Assembly: GCA_963733135.1 (NCBI GenBank) | Contig: CAVTBX010000004.1 | Span: 372,001-436,000 of the forward strand | DNA: 64,000 nucleotides | Source: CAVTBX01 sp963733135 | GTDB taxonomy: Bacteria > Actinomycetota > Thermoleophilia > Gaiellales > Gaiellaceae | Direction: 5' to 3' | Shown here: one piece after another, positions 55,622 through 64,000 of the stretch | How the letters are laid out: each line of letters starts with the position of its first letter | How positions within the stretch are numbered: the first letter of the stretch is position 1 | Made by a program: the position numbers and the translations under genes | The notes under the pieces: model-generated | Database searches by the model: none | What the model was told of the DNA's origin: nothing | The model's input: the letters and a program-made list of their open reading frames with translations, nothing else

Positions 55622-56905
55622 GAGTTCGTAATCGCGAGCTCCTGAACCTGCTGGTCGTCGGAGCTCTTACCGCAGCAGGCTTCACAAGCGTCTTCATCGT
55701 CCGTCAGAACGCCGAGAGCTTCTCGACCGCCTCGCTCTCCTACGCCGCGTTCTTCCTGGCCCTCTTCGTCGCCGCGCACGTCGTCCTGCGCATCCGGCTG
55801 CCGCAGGCCGACCAGACGCTCCTCCCGCTCGTCGGGCTCCTGACCGCGACTGGGCTGACCCTCATCTACCGGATCGATCCGGAACTCGCGTGGCGCCAGG
55901 GCGTCTGGGTCGTGGTCGGCGTCTCGGTCTTCGCACTCGCCGTGCTCGTCGTCGGAGAAGACTACCGGCGCCTCGACGACTACAAGTACACGCTCGGCCT
56001 GATCGCAGTCGGGCTCCTGATCCTGCCGGCGCTGCCCGGTCTCGGCGCAGACGATCAACGGCGCGAACCTCTGGGTTTCGATCGGCCCGATCGCCTTCCA
56101 GCCGGGCGAGTTCGCCAAGGTGCTCCTCGTCGTCTTCGTGGCGGGCTACCTGCGGGACAACCGGGAGATGCTGGCGATGGGCGTGGGGCGCTTCGGGCTT
56201 CCGTCGCCGAAGCACTTCGGGCCGCTCCTCCTTATCTGGGGCGCCGCAATGCTCGTCCTCTTCCAGACGAACGACCTCGGCGGGGGGCTCCTCTACTTCA
56301 CGATCTTCCTCGCCATGCTGTACGTGGCCACGGCGCGCTGGACGTACGTCGCCGTCGGGCTCGGGCTCTTCGTCGCGGGTGCGGTCGCCCTCTATCGCGT
56401 GACGCCGCACATGGCCGAGCGATTCTCGATCTGGCTCGACCCGTGGGCGGAGCCATTCGGCGACGGCTACCAGCTCGTGCAGTCGATCTACGCGATCGCG
56501 GGCGGCGGCGTCTTCGGGTCCGGGCTCGGCGAGGGCGTCTTCGTTCAGCCAGACGGCGGCACGTACATCCCCTTCCTCGAGACCGACTTCATCTACGCCG
56601 CGATCGTGCAGGAGCTCGGGCTCGCCGGGGGCGCGGCCGTGATCCTCCTCTTCCTGGTCTTCTGCTATCGCGGCTTTCGGATCGCGATGCTCGCCGACGA
56701 CGGCTTCTCGAAGCTGCTCGCGACCGGGCTCACGGCAACGCTGGCCATCCAGGCGTTCATCATCGTCGGCGGCGTCAGCGGCCTCATCCCCTTGACCGGG
56801 ATCACGCTCCCGTTCGTCTCGTACGGTGGCTCGAGCATCGTCGCGAACTTCCTCCTCCTCGCCCTGCTCCTGGCCGTCTCGAACCGGGTGAATCGCGAAC
56901 AGTGA
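55618..56905 (+). CDS. rodA: RodA/FtsW family peptidoglycan glycosyltransferase (SEDS), frame-disrupted
   Basis: A polytopic SEDS protein with about ten to twelve membrane segments that polymerises lipid II with its partner PBP. The first frame encodes RNRELLNLLVVGALTAAG to LGLIAVGLLILPALPGLG. At about 56045 the coding passes to the next frame: QTINGANLWVSIGPIAFQPG, then EFAKVLLVVFVAGYLRDNRE and the C-terminal GLIPLTGITLPFVSYGGSSI, the RodA/FtsW signature. Deleting one G in CTCGGCGCAGACG restores a single product of about 428 residues. The start is inferred as CTG 55618 in a CTGA overlap with pstP. The stop overlaps pbpA (GTGA). Mycobacterial order rodA-pbpA is the same. Confidence 0.85.
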
Positions 56906-58382
56906 ACGTCCAGATCCGACGCCTCTTCCTCGTGCTCACGGCGCTCTTCGTCGCCCTCGTCGGCATGTCGACGTACTGGCTCTGGAAGGCGCCCGACCTG
57001 GAGGCGCGTCGTGGAAACCCGCAGCTCCTCGTTCGTCAGGTGACGATCGAGCGAGGGCTGATCTACGCCGCCGACGGGAAGACGCGAGTTCGCGATCAAC
57101 CGAACGCGGCGCGTGCAGGACAAGACCTGGTACCTGCGCCGCTATCCGACCGAGGAGCTCGTCGCGCAGCTCGTCGGCTACTCGACGATCCAGCGCTCTC
57201 GCACGGGCCTCGAGGAGTCGCTGAACGACTACCTGACCGCCTCGAACGCCGATCTGACGACACTCCTCGACCGGGCGCGCGACACGCTGACCGGCAGCAC
57301 GCGCCAGGGGAACGACGTCGTCACGACCATTCGTAGGCGCCCGCAGGAAGTCGCGATGGACGCGCTCTCCGGCCTCTGCGGGTCGGTCGTCGCGCTCGAC
57401 CCGAGGACCGGCCGACTACTCGTCTCCGCCTCCTCCCCTTCATACGACCCCAATCTCGCCGAGTCGGACTTCCGCCAGATCACGCAGATCCAAGGCGCCT
57501 GCACCCCGGCCGCGCCGCTCGTCAACCGAGCCACCGGCGATCTCTTCATCCCCGGCTCGACGTTCAAGGTCGTGACGGCGACCGCGGCGCTCGACAGCGG
57601 CGAGTACACGCCCGAGAGCCGCTTCGACGACCCGGGCTACTGCATCGAGTACGGCGACCGGGTCTCGAACTACTCGGATCAGGGCGGCCCGCAGGTGTAC
57701 GGGAACATCGACTTCGGCACGGCGATGGAAAACTCCGTCAACTCGGTCTTCTGCAACATCGGCAAGGAGCTCGGCCCGGATCTCATCCTCGACTACGCGG
57801 AGCGCTACGGGTTCTACGAGGATCCTCCGCTCGAGACGCCTTCCGAGGAGCGCTTGCCGAGCGGCCTTTACAACCGCGGCAAGCTCTACCGCCCTGAGAA
57901 CCCGCAAGACGTCGACCCAGGCCGGCTGGCCTTCGGTCAGGAGCGGCTGCTCGCGACGCCGCTCCAGATGGCGATGGTCGTGTCCGCGGTCGGGAACGGC
58001 GGCGTCCTGATGGAGCCGCAGGTCGTCGAGCGCATCGTCAGCCCCAAAGGGAAGACGATCTCACGGCTTCGCGCCCGACGAGTACCGCGAGGTCATGAAG
58101 CCGCAGACGGCAGCCGACCTCACCGACATGATGACGCGGGTCGTGTCGAGCGGTACGGCGACGTCCGCGCAGATTCCCGGCATCGAGGTCGCGGGCAAGA
58201 CCGGCACCGCCGAGACGGGTCGGCCCGGAGCCAACCACACGTGGTTCATCGCCTTTGCTCCCGCAGACGATCCAGAGGTCGCGATCGCGGTCGCGCTCTC
58301 GAATCAGAGCGGGACGGGCGGTTCGACCGCGGCTCCGATCGCAAAGGCCGTCATGGAGGCGATTCTGGGCGGCAACGCGTAG
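56902..58382 (+). CDS. pbpA: Class B penicillin-binding protein (PbpA-like transpeptidase), two frame disruptions
   Basis: The transpeptidase paired with RodA. GTG 56902 overlaps the rodA stop. The first frame gives a membrane anchor (RRLFLVLTALFVALVGMSTY) and GLIYAADGKT. Near 57083 it shifts to EFAINRTRRVQDKTWYLRRY, then to the catalytic domain with PGSTFKVVTATAALDSGEYT (SxxK), MENSVNSVFCNIG (SxN) and NGGVLMEPQVVERIVSPKGK. Near 58073 it shifts again to APDEYREVMKPQTAADLTDM and AGKTGTAETG (KTG). Each junction is repaired by removing one base (in ACGCGAG and in CTTCGCGCCC), giving about 492 residues. As read, the last active-site motif would be lost. pknB starts 14 bp later. Confidence 0.85.
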
Positions 58383-58396
58383 CCTGAAGCGAGGTC

Positions 58397-60355
<1,959 letters not shown>

Positions 60356-60400
60356 GCTCGCGTCGCGGCTCCGCTCAGGGGGCTGAGCAGGCTGGGGCGT

Positions 60401-61432
60401 TTGCGCGTCGCGGTTCTCTTGGGCGGCCGCTCGAGCGAGCACGAAGTCTCGCTCGAGTCCGGCCGTTCTGTGCTCGGCTCCCTCGATCCCGAGCGCTACG
60501 ACGTGCGCGAGATCCGAATCCGTCGCGACGGCCGCTGGGAGCTGGACTCGGGTAACGCCAGTGGCGAGCTCTCCGACGGAGGACGTCCCACTGACCTCGC
60601 TGGTATGCCGATTCCCGTCGAGCGAGCAGCGGCGCCCGAGCCGCTCGGGGACGTCGACGTCGTTTTCCCCGTTCTCCATGGTCCGTTTGGCGAGGACGGC
60701 ACCGTGCAGGGGCTCCTGGAGCTCGCGGGGGTCGCGTACGTCGGCGCAGGCGTGACGGCCTCGGCTCTCTGCATGGACAAGGATCTCTTCAAGGCTGTGC
60801 TCCGGGACAAGGGGGTTCCGGTCGTCCGGAGCGTGACCGCCCTGAAGCGCCATGCCGACCGCGTAGAGAATCCGTTCGGCTACCCGGTCGTCGTGAAGCC
60901 GGCGCGGCTCGGCTCGAGCGTCGGCATCTCGATCGTGGGCTCTGCGGACGAGCTAGCGGCGGCCGTCGCGCTGGCCTTCGAGCACGATGAGAAGATCCTG
61001 CTCGAGGAGTTCGTGCGCGGCGTGGAGGTCGAGTGCGGCGTGCTCGGAAACGACGCGCCGGTCGCCTCGCTGGTCGGCGAGATCGTGACGCTCTCGAGCG
61101 ACTGGTACGACTACTCGGCCAAGTACGACGAGGGCGGTATGGACCTCGTCGTCCCTGCGCGGATCTCGGAGGAAGCGACGCGGCGCGTGCAGGAGCTGTC
61201 GGTGGCGTCGTTCGTCGCGACGGACTGCGAGGGCATGGCACGCGTCGACTTCTTCGTCCGCGAGGACGGCGAGGTGCTCGTGAACGAGCTGAACACAATC
61301 CCGGGCTTCACGGCCACGAGCGTCTACGCAAAGCTCTTCGAGGCGTCAGGGATTCCGTACGCGGAGCTTCTCGATCGGCTGGTGGAGCTGGCCGTCGAGC
61401 GCCGAGACCGCCGGGCCGGCCTCAGGTTCTAG
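60401..61432 (+). CDS. ddl: D-alanine--D-alanine ligase
   Basis: A 343-residue ATP-grasp enzyme that makes the D-Ala-D-Ala dipeptide for peptidoglycan. TTG 60401 is used (LRVAVLLGGRSSEHEVSLES), as the protein begins at the expected place and no ATG/GTG is nearer. Landmarks are VVFPVLHGPFGEDGTVQGLL, YVGAGVTASALCMDKDLFKA, VVKPARLGSSVGISIV, ILLEEFVRGVEVECGVLG and the metal/ATP motif VLVNELNTIPGFTATSVYAK. The omega-loop region reads WYDYSAKYDEGGM; the Tyr (not Phe) suggests D-Ala-D-Ala rather than D-Ala-D-Lac specificity. It follows pknB by 45 bp and may be in the same transcript. Its stop is followed at once by repeat copy J. Confidence 0.94.
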   Translation: MRVAVLLGGRSSEHEVSLESGRSVLGSLDPERYDVREIRIRRDGRWELDSGNASGELSDGGRPTDLAGMPIPVERAAAPEPLGDVDVVFPVLHGPFGEDGTVQGLLELAGVAYVGAGVTASALCMDKDLFKAVLRDKGVPVVRSVTALKRHADRVENPFGYPVVVKPARLGSSVGISIVGSADELAAAVALAFEHDEKILLEEFVRGVEVECGVLGNDAPVASLVGEIVTLSSDWYDYSAKYDEGGMDLVVPARISEEATRRVQELSVASFVATDCEGMARVDFFVREDGEVLVNELNTIPGFTATSVYAKLFEASGIPYAELLDRLVELAVERRDRRAGLRF

Positions 61433-61516
61433 CCGGAGGCCGCGGCAGCGGCCGGGCGAATCGCGCCGCCTTTCGCGCGATTCGTATGGAGGAACCGCGA
61501 GAGCGGTTCCGGTCAC
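61433..61516 (-). repeat. Three-hairpin dispersed repeat, copy J
   Basis: On the plus strand hairpin 3 is GGCCGC-GGCA-GCGGCC (61438-61453), hairpin 2 GAATCGCGC-CGCCTTTC-GCGCGATTC (61458-61483) and hairpin 1 GGAACCGC-GAGA-GCGGTTCC (61491-61510), then the flank GGTCAC. The element begins with the base after the ddl TAG, so read in the ddl direction it is a 3' untranslated element. Confidence 0.85.
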
Positions 61517-61521
61517 CGCGC

Positions 61522-61617
61522 GGGCGAGGCATGCCTCGCCCCTACGAAGACAGGGTCTGGGCGAATCCGTGCGGGCGGCGCAGGGCCCCTGGACGTAGGG
61601 CGACGCATGCGTCGCCC
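61522..61617. repeat. Pair of 20-bp perfect palindromes (second repeat type)
   Basis: GGGCGAGGCATGCCTCGCCC (61522-61541, followed by CTACG) and GGGCGACGCATGCGTCGCCC (61598-61617, preceded by CGTAG) face each other and are flanked by related GAATCCG/CGGATTC pieces. The two stems differ by one symmetric base-pair change (GAGG/CCTC against GACG/CGTC). The stretch between the ddl and kinase genes contains copy J and this pair and no gene. Confidence 0.7.
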
Positions 61618-61621
61618 GGAT

Positions 61622-63076
61622 TCACGAGCGCAAAGCCACCTCGTTGACGTGAGCCCGCCCACCGGGGCCGAGCTCGGTGATCCAGACCAGGAGGAACCGG
61701 TACTCCTCGCCGGCCGTGTCGAGCTCGAAGGCCGTTCGGGAGCCGACGGTCTGGGACTCGGAAACAGCCTCGAAGCCTCCGCCAGGCCGGTTCGACGCCC
61801 TGATCTCAGCCGTGAAGCCCGCGTCGTCGTCGGAGCGCACGACGACCGTTCCTCCGTCGAGCGGCGTGGAGGCCCGCACGACGATTCCGACGCCAGGCTT
61901 CTCGAAGGTGGAGTAGGTCTCGGTCGTCCAGTAGGTCGTCGCGTTGCCGTCGGTCGCGGCCGCGATGGACTCGGGGTGCTCCGAGCCGTCTCCGCCCGGA
62001 TCGTGGTCGGCCGCCGCGCGCAGCCGCACCGCCTCGGCGCCGCCGTTCCCTCCCGCGGCCTCAGATCCCCCGTCTCCATCCCGTCCGAAAATGACGAATC
62101 CGAATCCGGCAAGCCCGGCGACGAGAAGCAGGACCACCAGAGCCGCGAACGCACCCCTCCTCCGGTTCGCCTTCAACACGCGAGTTGGGCGCGTCGAAGA
62201 GCGCGGTGCTTCGGCGTACCCAGGACGGAAGTCCGACAGCGTGTCCTCGTCGTAGCGGGCGAGGCATGCGTCGACGGCGGTGAGGAACGCGGAGGTAGAG
62301 GCGAAGCGATCCTCCGGTTGCTTCCGCATCGCGTGGCGGACGAGCTCGTCCACCTCGACCGGCACGTCGGGTCTCGAGTCGCGGACGCTCGGGATGGGAT
62401 CGTTCGCGTGCCGCATCGCGGCCTCCACGAGGCTCCCGGACGGATACGGCACCTCGCCGGTCAAGAGCTCGAAGAGAAGGACGCCGAGCGAGTACTGATC
62501 CGAGCGTTCGCTGACCGGGCGACCCGTCGCCTGCTCCGGAGCGATGTAGTCGCTCGTCCCGAGGAGCGTGCCGGTGGTCGTGAGACCTTCGCCCCGGTCG
62601 AGCGAGCGGGCGATCCCGAAGTCGGTGACCTTCGCCGTTCCGTCGAGGTCGATGATGACGTTGTGAGGCTTCACGTCCCGGTGCACTACGCCGTGCTCGT
62701 GCGCGAACGCAAGCCCGTGCGCGATCTCGCGCACGAGGGTGAGCGCGTCGCGGACGGGCAGCGGCCCCTGCCCCTCGACGAGCTCCTTGACGGTCTGGCC
62801 CTCGACGTACTCGAAGACGATGAACTGGTGGTGCTCCCACTCCCCGCGGTCGATGACCGTCACGATGTTCGGGTGCGACAGCCGCGCGATCGCCTTCGCT
62901 TCGCGCCGGAAGCGCTCGACGTACTCCTCGTCGTGGGAATAGCGCTCGTGCAGCACCTTGATCGCCACCCGCCGCTCGAGGAGCGAGTCGAATGCTCGGT
63001 AGACGTTCGACATCCCGCCCGTGCCCGCGAGCTCCTCCAGGCGGTAGCGCTCCGCGATGACCTGGCCGACCTCCAC
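61622..63076 (-). CDS. Membrane Ser/Thr protein kinase with discoidin-like extracytoplasmic domain
   Basis: A 484-residue kinase started at GTG 63076 (VEVGQVIAERYRLEELAGTG). Kinase motifs are LAGTGGMSNVYRAFD, RRVAIKVLHERYS, GVVHRDVKPHNVIIDLDG, AKVTDFGIARSL and YIAPEQATG. A basic juxtamembrane stretch and a membrane helix (AFAALVVLLLVAGLAGFGFV) lie near residue 325. Instead of PASTA repeats the outside carries about 140 residues with DHDPGGDGSEHPESIAAATD and GNATTYWTTETYSTFEKPGV, the pattern of F5/8-type (discoidin-like) carbohydrate-binding domains also found at the C-terminus of mycobacterial MviN/MurJ. It is convergent with ddl and is the third kinase within 12 kb. Confidence 0.88.
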   Translation of the reverse strand: MEVGQVIAERYRLEELAGTGGMSNVYRAFDSLLERRVAIKVLHERYSHDEEYVERFRREAKAIARLSHPNIVTVIDRGEWEHHQFIVFEYVEGQTVKELVEGQGPLPVRDALTLVREIAHGLAFAHEHGVVHRDVKPHNVIIDLDGTAKVTDFGIARSLDRGEGLTTTGTLLGTSDYIAPEQATGRPVSERSDQYSLGVLLFELLTGEVPYPSGSLVEAAMRHANDPIPSVRDSRPDVPVEVDELVRHAMRKQPEDRFASTSAFLTAVDACLARYDEDTLSDFRPGYAEAPRSSTRPTRVLKANRRRGAFAALVVLLLVAGLAGFGFVIFGRDGDGGSEAAGGNGGAEAVRLRAAADHDPGGDGSEHPESIAAATDGNATTYWTTETYSTFEKPGVGIVVRASTPLDGGTVVVRSDDDAGFTAEIRASNRPGGGFEAVSESQTVGSRTAFELDTAGEEYRFLLVWITELGPGGRAHVNEVALRS

Positions 63077-63128
63077 AGTCAGGTTGTACCCGAGCGCGCG
63101 CGCTGCGCCAGCTTTCGATCGACCGAGG

Positions 63129-64000
63129 CTACGCGCCGGTTGCTTCCTCCAAGGCCTCTTCCCAGACGGCGAGAGCCTCGGAGAGCTGCTCGTCCGTGAT
63201 GACGAGCGGGACGAGCACCCGGATGCAGTTCGAGTGGATGCCGGCCTTCAGGAGCAGCAGCCCGCGTGGGAGCGCGCCTTCGGCGATCGCCGTCGCGAGC
63301 TCGGGATCGGGCTCCTTCGTGTCGCGATCCTCCACGATCTCGATCGCCAGCATGGCTCCGAGGCCGCGGACGTCTCCGACACACGCGAAGCGCTCGTGCC
63401 AGAGCTCCATTCGGGCCTTGATCGTCTCGCCGATCGACTCGGCACGCTCGGACAGCGACTCCTCCTCGATCGTGTCGAGGACGGCATGGGCAGCCGCGAT
63501 CGCTACCGGGTTGCCGACGTACGTGCCGCCGATCGCCGAGTCGCCGGGTGCGTCCATGATCTCGGCGCGGCCGATCACGCCCGAGAGCGGGATACCGGCT
63601 GCGATCGACTTCGCGACCGTGGTCAGATCGGCCTCGACGTCGTAGTGCTCCATGGCGAAGACGCGGCCGGTACGACAGAAGCCCGTCTGCACCTCGTCGG
63701 CGACGAGGACGATGCCGCGCTCGTCGCAGATCCGGCGCAGCCCGCGCACGAACTCGGGCGGGGCGACGATGAACCCGCTCTCGCCCTGCACCGGCTCGAA
63801 GACGATCGCCGCGACGTCCTCCGCCGCGACCGTCGTCCGGAACGCGTCCTCGAGCGAGGCCAGCGCGGCCTCGGTGTCCGGGCCCCGGTACGAGCTCGGG
63901 AACGGCACGCGGTAGACCTCGGGCGCGAACGGCCCGAGCCCCGCCTTGTACGGGTGCGTCTTCGAGGTCAGGGACAGCGCGAGGAGCGTCCGGCCGTGGA
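63129..64000 (-). CDS. Class III (4-aminobutyrate-type) aminotransferase, C-terminal part (runs off the window)
   Basis: The minus-strand frame is open from the window end to TAG/TGA at 63129, giving about 290 residues of the C-terminal two-thirds; the upstream part reads GRTLLALSLTSKTHPYKAGL, so the internal GTG at 63908 is not the real start. PLP-enzyme motifs are AAIVFEPVQGESGFIVAP, GIVLVADEVQTGFCRTGRVF (Asp that contacts the PLP ring) and TTVAKSIAAGIPLSGVIGRA (Schiff-base Lys). GIHSNCIRVLVPLVITDEQL closes the domain. The sequence is closest in style to 4-aminobutyrate/2-oxoglutarate aminotransferases (GabT), but ornithine or other omega-amino acid enzymes cannot be excluded. Confidence 0.85.
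   Translation of the reverse strand, partial: HGRTLLALSLTSKTHPYKAGLGPFAPEVYRVPFPSSYRGPDTEAALASLEDAFRTTVAAEDVAAIVFEPVQGESGFIVAPPEFVRGLRRICDERGIVLVADEVQTGFCRTGRVFAMEHYDVEADLTTVAKSIAAGIPLSGVIGRAEIMDAPGDSAIGGTYVGNPVAIAAAHAVLDTIEEESLSERAESIGETIKARMELWHERFACVGDVRGLGAMLAIEIVEDRDTKEPDPELATAIAEGALPRGLLLLKAGIHSNCIRVLVPLVITDEQLSEALAVWEEALEEATGA

Overview
The window is very GC-rich, with strongly GC-biased third codon positions. Its gene content is that of an actinobacterium: a fhaA-fhaB-pstP-rodA-pbpA-pknB operon, a PdtaS/PdtaR (ANTAR) pair, OpcA next to Zwf, a caa3-type oxidase and class III cyclases. The style of several genes (cyclase-STAND proteins, CtpE-like ATPase, split tal/pgi) suggests a deep lineage such as Thermoleophilia (Gaiellales or Solirubrobacterales). 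That placement is inference; no rRNA or tRNA gene was seen.

Layout. 1-7.1 kb (minus strand): an overlapping cell-surface polymer cluster with two sulfotransferases, a GT4 glycosyltransferase, a Wzy-like polymerase/ligase, a FlgD-like Ig protein, a CDP-glycerol-type transferase and the start of a nucleotidyltransferase. 7.1-13.5 kb: a cyclase/response-regulator fusion, a CtpE-like P-type ATPase, a primary-type sigma factor, a tandem repeat array and small genes. 13.5-19.1 kb: 2-oxoglutarate dehydrogenase E1, a D-hydroxyacid dehydrogenase, a GAF histidine kinase and a small unknown. 19.3-23.4 kb: coxB-coxA-ctaB plus a 38-residue membrane protein. 23.6-25.3 kb: a secreted protein with fibronectin-like repeats. 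25.5-33.3 kb (minus): a central-carbon operon tkt-tal-pgi-gnd-zwf-opcA. 33.4-35.3 kb: an ABC-F protein. 35.4-44.6 kb: amino-acid dehydrogenase, PdtaR, cupin, PdtaS, a cyclase-STAND regulator, an amine oxidase and glutamine synthetase. 44.7-51.3 kb: a secreted beta-helix/RTX protein, an ABC-2 exporter, HNH, GNAT, DUF4446 and a CARDB-like membrane protein. 51.4-63.1 kb: the Ser/Thr-kinase and peptidoglycan block (three kinases, two FHA proteins, PP2C phosphatase, RodA, PBP, PknB, Ddl). 63.1-64 kb: the 3' part of a class III aminotransferase.

Three signals are not explained by ordinary annotation. First, a family of roughly 80-bp dispersed elements, each folding as three consecutive hairpins, recurs at least ten times. 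The stems change between copies by paired substitutions, while the linkers and the central 8-nt loop are kept. Several copies abut stop codons, one array is tandem with a 128-bp period, and one copy is translated as the N-terminus of CtaB. Second, five single-base (+1) frame disruptions fall in four genes between 51.5 and 58.1 kb, all of the same sign, while most other genes in the window read cleanly. Third, three genes (pgi, opcA, rodA) have no usable ATG/GTG/TTG start; each has a CTG exactly overlapping the upstream TGA (CTGA), at the position where neighbouring genes use ATGA or GTGA.
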